Source: CAZQRW01 sp964596115 | GTDB lineage: Bacteria; Hydrothermota; UBA3072; B12-G15 | NCBI GenBank assembly: GCA_964596115.1 | Contig: CAZQRW010000032.1 | Coordinates: 1-22,022 of the forward strand | Length of the DNA stretch: 22,022 bases | Reading direction: 5' to 3' | In this document: in pieces, positions 7,595-14,342 of the stretch | Layout: each line of letters begins with the position of its first letter | Numbering within the stretch: the first letter of the stretch is position 1 | Notes under the pieces: generated by a model | What the model was told of the DNA's origin: nothing | The model's input: the letters and a program-made list of their open reading frames with translations, nothing else | Database searches by the model: none | Made by a program: the position numbers and the translations under genes

Positions 7595-8608
7595 TTAGGC
7601 TTTTCCATTCTGAACAATATTAAGTGTAGCTTTTTTAACATTTGGTTTACTCCCTTTTTGAATGATCTTAATAAGCATCCCAATAGCCCAGACGGTTGTT
7701 TCATAGGTGTTAAAGGCAATGGAAGGAAGCGGAGGTGAGATGTGAACAAGAAAAGGAGAATTGTTTGCACCTATAATTTCAATGTCTTTGGGAATAGAGA
7801 GACCCTTCTCCTTGATTTTTTTCAAAGCAGTAATTGCAAAAAAATCGCAAGAAGCTACGATCCCATCCACTCCCTTCTCAATAAGTCTATTTGTAATATT
7901 TTCTATCTCACCTATGTTGAATTTTGTATATTCTACTAGCTTTTCGTCAAAGTCCGTATTATGATCCGAAAGACACTTCTTATATCCCTCAAGTCTCAAT
8001 TTTGAAGCGTTCAGTCTTCTGGGAAAATTAATTATTCCGATATGTTTTTTACCTCTTTCTATAAGATAATTTGTTGCAATGTATGCTACATCGCTGTTCC
8101 TTGAGTCTACATAGGTGACTCTTTTTCTGTAAGCAGGGGGCTCACCAAGGAGAACGAAAGGAAATTTTTCTTCAATTAGAAATTCTATAACCCTTTTATC
8201 TCTCGGTGGGTCAACAATGAGAAGACCATCGGCTATATGGGAAGAAATTAGATGCCTATAAAGTGAAATTTCGTTCTGAACTTTTAGTCTATTCAATAAA
8301 AATATTGGGTTTCCACTGCTGGATATTTTATTCATTATTGCCCTTGCCACTTCAACGGTGTAAAAATCGTAAACAAACATTTCTCTTTCGTAAGGAAAGT
8401 CAATACCGATGACTCCAGTCTTAGCACCTTTAAGACTTCTTGCTGCGATGCTTGGATTATAATCGAGCTTCTTTATTGTTTGAAGGACCCTTTTTTTAGT
8501 ATCTGGCTTTACATTTTGACTATTATGTAACACCCTCGTCACAGTAGCTGTGGATACACCAGCCAACTTCGCAACATTTTTAATAGTAACCCTTTCTTTT
8601 CTGTTCAT
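7595..8608 (-). CDS. LacI/GalR-family transcriptional regulator
   Basis: 337 aa, full length for the family. The DNA-binding domain is residues 1-60: IKNVAKLAGVSTATVTRVLH is the helix-turn-helix, and YNPSIAARSLK the hinge with the Leu that usually inserts into a central CpG step. Residues about 63-330 form a periplasmic-binding-protein-like sensor domain (GVIGIDFPYE, then LLIVDPP, FVLLGEP, YVDSRNSDVAYIATNYLIERGKKHIGIINFP, GVDGIVASCDFFAITALKKIKEKG). The effector is probably a sugar or sugar-derived molecule, as in most of the family, but cannot be named. The gene is divergent from the secreted propeller gene. Three copies of a CG-centred palindrome lie between and over both promoters, one on this gene's own start codon, which points to autorepression and control of the divergent gene. 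Confidence 0.93.
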   Translation of the reverse strand: MNRKERVTIKNVAKLAGVSTATVTRVLHNSQNVKPDTKKRVLQTIKKLDYNPSIAARSLKGAKTGVIGIDFPYEREMFVYDFYTVEVARAIMNKISSSGNPIFLLNRLKVQNEISLYRHLISSHIADGLLIVDPPRDKRVIEFLIEEKFPFVLLGEPPAYRKRVTYVDSRNSDVAYIATNYLIERGKKHIGIINFPRRLNASKLRLEGYKKCLSDHNTDFDEKLVEYTKFNIGEIENITNRLIEKGVDGIVASCDFFAITALKKIKEKGLSIPKDIEIIGANNSPFLVHISPPLPSIAFNTYETTVWAIGMLIKIIQKGSKPNVKKATLNIVQNGKA

Positions 8609-8623
8609 GTTATCGTTAACATT
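8607..8623. promoter_or_regulatory. LacI-type operator O1 (over the lacI start codon)
   Basis: ATGTTATCGTTAACATT. The first 16 bases form arms ATGTTA and TAACAT around TCGT, with the central CG typical of LacI-family operators. It overlaps the lacI start codon, the predicted lacI transcription start and the edge of its -10 box. Confidence 0.85.
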
Positions 8624-8648
8624 ATAACTATGTATCTCTATTTGTCAA
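8621..8648 (-). promoter_or_regulatory. Promoter of the LacI-family regulator
   Basis: Read on the minus strand: -35 TTGACA (8648-8643), a 16-bp spacer and a perfect -10 TATAAT (8626-8621). The expected transcription start, near 8614, lies inside operator O1 and about 6 nt before the ATG at 8608. No Shine-Dalgarno sequence is present, so the leader would be absent or only a few bases. Confidence 0.8.
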
Positions 8649-8682
8649 GGGATAGAATATATTTTTTTTGGAAATTGAGGGG

Positions 8683-8710
8683 TTGACAAATTAAATTTTT
8701 CTACTATTAT
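8683..8710 (+). promoter_or_regulatory. Promoter of the secreted propeller gene
   Basis: -35 TTGACA (8683-8688), a 16-bp spacer and -10 TATTAT (8705-8710). The predicted start near 8717 lies inside operator O2. This gives an untranslated leader of about 80 nt that contains O2, O3 and AGGAGGT before the ATG at 8796. A repressor on O2 would cover the -10 and the start site. Confidence 0.75.
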
Positions 8711-8725
8711 GTTATCGTTAACATT
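8709..8725. promoter_or_regulatory. LacI-type operator O2 (over -10/+1 of the propeller gene)
   Basis: An exact copy of the 17-mer at O1. It overlaps the last two bases of the -10 box and the predicted transcription start of the divergent gene. It lies 102 bp from O1, measured start to start. Confidence 0.85.
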
Positions 8726-8759
8726 TAGTTCTGTTCAGTTGTGTTTTTTTTGTATATTT

Positions 8760-8776
8760 ATGTTATCGTTAACATT
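8760..8776. promoter_or_regulatory. LacI-type operator O3 (leader of the propeller gene)
   Basis: A third exact copy of the 17-mer, 51 bp downstream of O2. It is within the leader and ends 7 nt before the AGGAGGT ribosome-binding site at 8784. It could act as a transcription roadblock or as a partner site in looping with O1 or O2. Confidence 0.85.
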
Positions 8777-8795
8777 AACAAAAAGGAGGTGCATT

Positions 8796-10181
8796 ATGTT
8801 CAGCTGGGTCGCTCTTTTCGTTTGTGTTTTTCCTGTTGTTATAGGTACGTCTACAAACAGTGATTTTTATGGGAGATGTGCTGGGACAGCTTATGCAAAC
8901 AAAAGGTCTGTTGCAGTTGATTCTCAAGGGCGGATTCATGTTGTATGGGATGGAGGCTCTGATATTCTTTATTCCTTTTCTGATGATAGTGGAAATATCT
9001 GGTCAACGCCTTTAAATATCAGTAATACGCCAGGTGAGGATGAGAATCCATCTATTTCTATCTCCCCCGGGGATACACTTAATGTCGTCTGGTCTGGAGA
9101 TGTGGGAAATGGTATGGACATTCTTATGAGGAGGTATTATAGTCAATGGCTGAGGATCGATACAATATCCAGTAGTTCTGCAGAAGAAGAATTTGTATCT
9201 CAGACAATTGGAAAAAATGGGGATATAAATGTAGTATGGACAAAATATTCGGGAAGTCAGAATAGTATTGTTTATTCAAAAAGAGAAGGAGTTGCCTGGA
9301 CGAGCCCATTTGTTGTAGATGAGGGGCAATATGCAAACTTTCCTGCTATCTCTGTAGATACACTTGGAAATATATATGTTTTCTGGAGTAAATATCTGGT
9401 TTTTTCAAGTGATGTTTTTGTTAGGAAGTACACAGCTTCCACTCATATTTGGGGAAATATAACAAATATATCCCGCAGTAATAATGCCCAATGCAGATGT
9501 CCATCCTCCATAATTTGTAGCGATAATTATCCAGCCGTCGTTTACGATAGCGATGAGGGTAGTGGTGATATAAGCTATAATATATATTTGGCTAAGTATA
9601 ATGGTTCTAACTGGGTAAAAGAAAACGTGAGTGAGCAGGCAAATTGTAAAGCAATCTGGGGACACATTGTCAAAAATATGAGTGGGAATCTTTTTGTTTT
9701 CTGGATGTCAAACCTTACTGGCAATTATGACGTCTATTTAAGGAAAAAGTCCTTTGCCCAGTGGGATAGTATAATAAATATATCCAATTCACCTGAGAAT
9801 TCTGGCTATCCAAATACACAATCCCTGGTCAACCAACAAATTCCATTAATCTGGACTGAAGGTGATAGCATTCCATACGATATAATGCATGATAAATTGG
9901 AAACAGGGTCAGGCGTTAAAGAGGGCCATAGTGAAGGGATTATTAAGGTATCTCCGGGCATTCTTTTCTCGGGCACAAAATTAACAATAAATCTCTCTGA
10001 AGGGAATCAAAAAGTTACAATATATGATATTGAAGGACGAATTGTTAGTGTAATTAAATGTGAGGGAAAAGTAGAAAGAAAAAGTCTTAAAGAGTTGTTT
10101 GGAAAGGAGAAAATTAGGAACGGGATCTTCTTTTTGAAGAATGAAAAAGGTTTTTCAGATAAGATTGTAGCCATTGAATGA
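8796..10181 (+). CDS. Secreted seven-bladed beta-propeller protein with Asp-box and T9SS-like C-terminal domain
   Basis: 461 aa. The ATG at 8796 is chosen because AGGAGGT lies 5 nt upstream and a signal peptide follows (core WVALFVCVFPVVIG). Blades repeat about every 48-53 residues, each ending in a VVW-like strand: W51, W99, W148, W197, Y250, W303 and W353, suggesting seven blades. An exact Asp-box (SDDSGNIW, 62-69) links it to BNR/sialidase-like propellers. No catalytic sialidase residues were identified, so binding is as likely as hydrolysis. Residues about 384-461 resemble a type IX secretion sorting domain (KVTIYDIEGRIVS, then NGIFFLKNEKG and a final KIVAIE), implying export across the outer membrane and surface attachment. 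It is controlled by the divergent LacI regulator through three operators. The substrate is unknown. Confidence 0.8.
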   Translation: MFSWVALFVCVFPVVIGTSTNSDFYGRCAGTAYANKRSVAVDSQGRIHVVWDGGSDILYSFSDDSGNIWSTPLNISNTPGEDENPSISISPGDTLNVVWSGDVGNGMDILMRRYYSQWLRIDTISSSSAEEEFVSQTIGKNGDINVVWTKYSGSQNSIVYSKREGVAWTSPFVVDEGQYANFPAISVDTLGNIYVFWSKYLVFSSDVFVRKYTASTHIWGNITNISRSNNAQCRCPSSIICSDNYPAVVYDSDEGSGDISYNIYLAKYNGSNWVKENVSEQANCKAIWGHIVKNMSGNLFVFWMSNLTGNYDVYLRKKSFAQWDSIINISNSPENSGYPNTQSLVNQQIPLIWTEGDSIPYDIMHDKLETGSGVKEGHSEGIIKVSPGILFSGTKLTINLSEGNQKVTIYDIEGRIVSVIKCEGKVERKSLKELFGKEKIRNGIFFLKNEKGFSDKIVAIE

Positions 10182-10184
10182 AAG

Positions 10185-10218
10185 CTAAGCAAGGAACAGT
10201 TTACTGTTCCTTGCTTAG
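10185..10218. terminator. Perfect 16-bp hairpin after the propeller gene
   Basis: CTAAGCAAGGAACAGT (10185-10200) and its exact reverse complement (10203-10218) are separated by TT, starting 4 nt after the stop codon. No T-tract follows. It is probably a transcript end or mRNA-stabilising stem. A binding palindrome is also possible. Confidence 0.6.
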
Positions 10219-10264
10219 ATTAATATAATAAAAAAATTGAGAGAAATTTCACAGAAGAATAGTG

Positions 10265-10293
10265 TTGACAAGTATATGATTGTTGTTTATAAA
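10265..10293 (+). promoter_or_regulatory. Promoter of the GWxTD gene pair
   Basis: -35 TTGACA (10265-10270), a 17-bp spacer and -10 TATAAA (10288-10293). The expected transcription start is about 10300, only some 4 nt before the ATG at 10304. There is no ribosome-binding site, so the transcript is probably leaderless or nearly so. Confidence 0.7.
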
Positions 10294-10303
10294 TAAATTG
10301 GTT

Positions 10304-11413
10304 ATGTTTTTATTACTAATTAGTTTAAATGTTAATTTTCAAGTCTATAGGGATTCTTCTCTTATTCCTACTGTAAGGGTCGTTTATTCTTTCCCAACGA
10401 GTGAATTATCTTATTTCAAGAGAGATTCTCTTTATGTAGGTAAGTACAGAACCGCCCTTGTTATATATAAGGACAAACATCAAGTTGGAGGGAAGAGTAA
10501 GATTCGTCCAATAAAGTTTAGGTCTTATGATTCTACTATTTTGTCAAGTCCTATAAGAGATTCGATAACATATTCTTTCAAAAGCACTGGAAAATTCAAG
10601 GTTCAATTGGAAATTTGGGACATGAATTCTCAAAAATACTGGGTTAGTGAAAAGAACGTTGAGTTTAAAGAATTAAAGCATGCCCACATAGGGGAGATAA
10701 TCTGGAAATCAAACCCAAATTTTCATATTGGTATGGAGGATACGCTACGATTTAGTTTCAACGTTCTCAACCCATTAATGGAGAGTGCTTTTGTGAATGT
10801 AAGAATAAAAAACACGAGGGGTGACAAATTTTTTTCTGATGATAAGATCATTGTAAAGAAATATACTAATGTTTCATATGCGATTAGCGCAAAGATTTTT
10901 TCTGAGGATGAGTATTTTATCTATGTTGAAATGAAAAATAAAAAAAGAAAGGAAAAGGAATCTTTAAAGTTCGTAGTTGAAAAACCATTTTTCCAATCAA
11001 AACGGTTTATTAAAAAAGTTAAAGAAATGGAATATATAGCTGGCAGATCGATTTTAGAGAAGATGATTTCATCCACCCCAGAGAAAAGGAAAAAATTATG
11101 GGACAAGTTCTGGAAGAGCAAGGACCCTACTCCAGCAACAGAAAAAAATGAATATCGCGATGAATATTTTAGAAGGGTGGATTATGCAAATGAACACTTC
11201 CATTCCCCATTTTCACCAGGTTGGAGAACAGATATGGGAAAGGCATATATTCTATTCGGTCCACCGGATTCTATCGAGAATCATCCTTTTGAACTAGAGT
11301 CTAAGGCATATATAGTTTGGTACTACTACGATAGGGGTTGGAAGCTTATATTCGTTGATGAATATAATCTTGGTGATTATATATTGATGAACCCTCCCCA
11401 GGGATTCAGATGA
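10304..11413 (+). CDS. GWxTD-domain protein (first of tandem pair)
   Basis: 369 aa from the ATG at 10304. A longer frame from a TTG at 10280 would overlap the promoter. A signal peptide is likely (MFLLLISLNVNFQ). The middle has beta-sandwich-like stretches resembling Ig-like or interaction domains (about 85-200). The C-terminal GWxTD domain (about 225-345) is clear: LWDKFWKSKDPTPAT, then the YFRRVDYANEHF helix, GWRTD at 306-310, GKAYILFGPPD, and the VWYYY/FVDE strands. GWxTD proteins are a family of unknown molecular role in FCB-type and related bacteria, generally exported. It shares ATGA (11410-11413) with its paralogue, so the pair is made together and may form a complex. Confidence 0.85.
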   Translation: MFLLLISLNVNFQVYRDSSLIPTVRVVYSFPTSELSYFKRDSLYVGKYRTALVIYKDKHQVGGKSKIRPIKFRSYDSTILSSPIRDSITYSFKSTGKFKVQLEIWDMNSQKYWVSEKNVEFKELKHAHIGEIIWKSNPNFHIGMEDTLRFSFNVLNPLMESAFVNVRIKNTRGDKFFSDDKIIVKKYTNVSYAISAKIFSEDEYFIYVEMKNKKRKEKESLKFVVEKPFFQSKRFIKKVKEMEYIAGRSILEKMISSTPEKRKKLWDKFWKSKDPTPATEKNEYRDEYFRRVDYANEHFHSPFSPGWRTDMGKAYILFGPPDSIENHPFELESKAYIVWYYYDRGWKLIFVDEYNLGDYILMNPPQGFR

Positions 11414-12675
11414 TTATTATATTACTTTCCCTTTTGCTTGATTTTGCGAAATTCAAAATTTCTAACGATACGACTTTTTGTGAAGTATACTGGTCTGAAC
11501 CTTATTCTTTTTTTCAATACGTAAAGAAAGAAAGTCGGTATGAAGCGCATTTCGATGTTGATATTTTTATTACAAATTTGAACAATAGAAAACAATATCC
11601 ATATTCTTTCCCGAAGGTTACCTATATATCATCGCCCGGAGAGGCAAAGAATAGAGAGATGAAAGCGGTAGATTTAATTCCACTTTTTCTTACCTCTGGC
11701 TCTGATTATAAAATTACTATTGCAATTGTGGATAGTATTTCAAAAAAAATAGATTCATCCAGTGTTCTCATTCGATCACCATTCTGGAATGGGTTTACTG
11801 CCAGTGACTTGCAGATTTCACATACCTTAAGGACAACAGAGATAAAAAATAAATTCACAAAAAATTCTTATATGCTGGTGCCTTTTCCAGAAAGAAAATT
11901 TGACCAAAAGAGGTATCTGTTAGCCTATTACCTTGAATTTTACAATGCAATGTCTGATACAATTATTGTATCAGTGGATATAGCAGGTAAAGATAAATTA
12001 ATACAGCATGTTTCCAGAGATAAATATCCAAATGTAGGAGAGGGTCTTGTTGTTGCTGGAGGTGTCAACCTTCTTGGTATTCCGGAGGGGCAATACAAGA
12101 TAGTTGTTTCTATAATAGATGGTAAGAATAAATTAATTAGGAGTAAAGATTTTAATATGGGTGGCTATGCGATTACACAGAGGCAAAGAATTTCCCCTGA
12201 GTTAAGTGGTTATGCTTCCTTCATTGATTATATAGCTACTCCCCAGGAAATCTCCTATTTTAATGCATTGTCAGATTCAGGCAAGACGGTATTTCTTGAG
12301 AAATTCTGGGCAAAAAGAGATCCCAATCCTGCAACTTATAATAATGAAGCCTTAGAGGAATTTGTGAAAAGGATAAAATATGCCGATGAGAATTTTTCTG
12401 AAATAAGTAAGAAAGGTAGATACACTGACAGGGGAAGGATTTACATTAAGTATGGTCCTCCTGATGAGGTGATAGAAAGATCCCTTGAGCTCTCGACCCA
12501 CCCTTATTTTATTTGGTATTATACCTCAAGTAGACAGGCTGAATTTATATTTGTTGATATTAATGAAAATGGAACCTATGAACAGGTTTATTCCTCTATC
12601 AAAAATGAACCATACGACCCTATGTGGCAACAATATCTTCTTCCCGAAGATACAAGAAGAACAATAAAAAGATAG
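11410..12675 (+). CDS. GWxTD-domain protein (second of tandem pair, variant motif)
   Basis: 421 aa, paralogue of the preceding gene with the same plan: a hydrophobic N-terminus (MIIILLSLLLDFA) as a possible signal peptide, beta-rich middle segments, and a C-terminal GWxTD-type domain (about 255-390). The domain shows FLEKFWAKRDPNPAT, then RIKYADENF, GRIYIKYGPPDEV and FIWYYT/FIFVDI strands. The name-giving motif is GRYTD (336-340), with Arg where Trp is expected. An acidic and aromatic tail follows (EPYDPMWQQYLLPED). It has no ribosome-binding site of its own beyond the ATGA overlap, implying translational coupling. The gap to the next gene (12676-12765) holds the maf promoter, so the pair is likely a two-gene unit. 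Function unknown. Confidence 0.83.
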   Translation: MIIILLSLLLDFAKFKISNDTTFCEVYWSEPYSFFQYVKKESRYEAHFDVDIFITNLNNRKQYPYSFPKVTYISSPGEAKNREMKAVDLIPLFLTSGSDYKITIAIVDSISKKIDSSSVLIRSPFWNGFTASDLQISHTLRTTEIKNKFTKNSYMLVPFPERKFDQKRYLLAYYLEFYNAMSDTIIVSVDIAGKDKLIQHVSRDKYPNVGEGLVVAGGVNLLGIPEGQYKIVVSIIDGKNKLIRSKDFNMGGYAITQRQRISPELSGYASFIDYIATPQEISYFNALSDSGKTVFLEKFWAKRDPNPATYNNEALEEFVKRIKYADENFSEISKKGRYTDRGRIYIKYGPPDEVIERSLELSTHPYFIWYYTSSRQAEFIFVDINENGTYEQVYSSIKNEPYDPMWQQYLLPEDTRRTIKR

Positions 12676-12730
12676 GTTCTTTCACTTAGGCGACTTTTTT
12701 AAATAGTAGTCACAAAGTGATAAGTTGTTA

Positions 12731-12759
12731 TTGACAATGAAACCCTTTTTATTTATCAT
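12731..12759 (+). promoter_or_regulatory. Promoter of the maf-mtnA operon
   Basis: -35 TTGACA (12731-12736), a 17-bp spacer and -10 TATCAT (12754-12759). Six bases separate the -10 from the ATG at 12766, so transcription should begin on the start codon. No ribosome-binding site is present. Confidence 0.72.
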
Positions 12760-12765
12760 TTTATT

Positions 12766-13347
12766 ATGAAAGTTATGCTTGCTTCCGGTTCACCAAGAAG
12801 AATAAATATATTAAAGAAGCTTGGTGTTGATTTTGTTGTCAGGAAGGTTAACATTGACGAGAAAATATTTGAGTCTCCTGATTATACAGTTATATACAAT
12901 GCCCAAAAAAAGGTTGAAGAGGCTTCGAAAGAAATGATGCCTGAGGATATTGTAATTGGTTTTGACACAATTGTTTATCTAAACAGAAAAATAATAGGAA
13001 AACCAAGGGATAGGGAAGAGGCATTCAAAATATTAAGCAAACTCTCTGGTAAAACCCATAAGGTATTTACGGGAATAGCAATAAAGTATAATATGGACCT
13101 AATTTCGGATTTTGATGTTTCGAGTGTAACATTCAAAAAATTGATGGATACAGAAATATTGGAATACATTAATTCTGGTGAACCATTCGATAAGGCTGGT
13201 GCCTACGGAGTGCAAGGCAAGGCTGTTTCTTTTATTGAAAAGATTGAGGGAAGCTATACGAATGTAGTTGGTCTTCCAGTAGAAAAATTGCAAAATTTAT
13301 TGGGAAAACTCGGAGTGCATATAGAAGGTAAGGGAGTGTTAGAGTGA
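12766..13347 (+). CDS. maf: Maf-family nucleoside triphosphate pyrophosphatase
   Basis: 193 aa, normal for the family. Maf enzymes hydrolyse non-canonical or certain canonical NTPs (typically dTTP/UTP in the YhdE branch) to the monophosphate and pyrophosphate, cleaning the nucleotide pool; they are cytoplasmic. The signature LASGSPRR is at residues 5-12, followed by the VIGFDTIVYL strand with the conserved Asp, GKPRDREEAFKILSKLSGKTHKVFTGIAI, and FDKAGAYGVQG near the C-terminus with the usual K/G/Q residues. It probably belongs to the dTTP/UTP-type branch, judged from the GKTH and DKAGAYGVQG pattern only. It heads a run of overlapping genes and is joined to mtnA by GTGA (13344-13347). The start is probably leaderless. 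Confidence 0.93.
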   Translation: MKVMLASGSPRRINILKKLGVDFVVRKVNIDEKIFESPDYTVIYNAQKKVEEASKEMMPEDIVIGFDTIVYLNRKIIGKPRDREEAFKILSKLSGKTHKVFTGIAIKYNMDLISDFDVSSVTFKKLMDTEILEYINSGEPFDKAGAYGVQGKAVSFIEKIEGSYTNVVGLPVEKLQNLLGKLGVHIEGKGVLE

Positions 13348-14342
13348 AGTTTAAAACAATAGAATGGCTTGGAGATAGGGTAAGAATAATAGACCAAAGG
13401 GGGCTTCCATTAAAGGAAAATTATCTTGATCTGAGGACTCCGGAGGAAGTATATGATGCAATAAAGAATATGGCAATAAGGGGGGCACCAGCTATAGGTG
13501 TAATTGCTGGATATGGAGTAGCGTTAGCAGCCCTGAGAGATGGAAGTAAGGAGCAGATCTTGAATAAGATAGAGCTACTGTCAAAATCGAGACCAACAGC
13601 CTACAATCTCTTCTACGCCCTTGAGAGAATGAAAAAAATTGTTGAGTCTGGAGCAGAAACTGATAAGATTATTAGAGAGGCAATCAAAATTCATAATGAA
13701 GATATAGAAATTTGTAATAAAATGGGTGAATACGGGAGTAAATTGCTACCAGAGAAAGCGATATGTATGACAATATGTAATGCAGGTGCACTCGCTACAG
13801 GTGGTATTGGAACCGCCCTTGGCGTTTTCTATAAGGCAAAAGAAATGGGAAAAGTGATAAAGGTTTTCGTTCCTGAAACAAGACCATTTTTACAAGGTGC
13901 AAGACTCACTGCCTGGGAGTTAATGAAAAACGGAATTGAGGCAGTACTAATTGCAGATGGTGCTAAGGCCTTCATTCTTCAAAGAGAAAAGGTTGATGCA
14001 ATCTTTGTGGGTGCAGATAGAATAGCCCTTAATGGCGATACTGCAAACAAGATTGGTACATTTGGACTTGCAATTAATGCCGAAAAGATAGGGGTTCCTT
14101 TCTATGTTGTTGCCCCATCGACCACTTTTGATAGAACGATTAAGACAGGAGAGGATATTCCTATCGAAGAGAGAAATCCAGACGAAATAACCCATCTAAA
14201 CGAGATAAGGATTGCACCCGAGGGAATAAAGGTGAAAAATCCAGTTTTTGATGTTACACCACACTCTCTCATTAATGGGATAATAACCGAGAAAGGCATC
14301 CTTTTATCACCATTTATTGAGTCGATAAAAAAAGTTCTATGA
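13344..14342 (+). CDS. mtnA: S-methyl-5-thioribose-1-phosphate isomerase
   Basis: 332 aa. Converts 5-methylthioribose-1-phosphate to 5-methylthioribulose-1-phosphate in methionine salvage; cytoplasmic, eIF2B-alpha-like fold. Visible landmarks are MAIRGAPAIGVIAGYG (about 43-58), RPTAYNLFYAL (83-92), ICNAGALATGG with the expected catalytic Cys145, VFVPETRPFLQGARLTAWEL, and VGADRIALNGDTANKIGT with catalytic Asp225. The residue two before the Cys is Thr and the one before it Ile, where many homologues have His-Cys-Asn. It starts at GTG 13344, with AGGGAG 7 nt upstream, overlapping the maf stop. No other methionine-salvage gene is in the window. Related ribose-1,5-bisphosphate isomerases are an alternative, but the residue pattern favours MtnA. 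Confidence 0.93.
   Translation: MKFKTIEWLGDRVRIIDQRGLPLKENYLDLRTPEEVYDAIKNMAIRGAPAIGVIAGYGVALAALRDGSKEQILNKIELLSKSRPTAYNLFYALERMKKIVESGAETDKIIREAIKIHNEDIEICNKMGEYGSKLLPEKAICMTICNAGALATGGIGTALGVFYKAKEMGKVIKVFVPETRPFLQGARLTAWELMKNGIEAVLIADGAKAFILQREKVDAIFVGADRIALNGDTANKIGTFGLAINAEKIGVPFYVVAPSTTFDRTIKTGEDIPIEERNPDEITHLNEIRIAPEGIKVKNPVFDVTPHSLINGIITEKGILLSPFIESIKKVL

Noticed and set aside
8709..8795. N-terminal extension of the propeller protein from a TTG at 8709
   Set aside because: That stretch contains the -10 edge, the predicted transcription start and two operators. AGGAGGT and a signal peptide support the ATG at 8796.
12682..12720. TCACTT/AAGTGA arms with inner GACT/AGTC as a terminator after the GWxTD pair
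   Set aside because: The stem is interrupted by unequal bulges and a long A/T loop, and the T-run lies inside the loop, not after the stem. Not convincing as a terminator.
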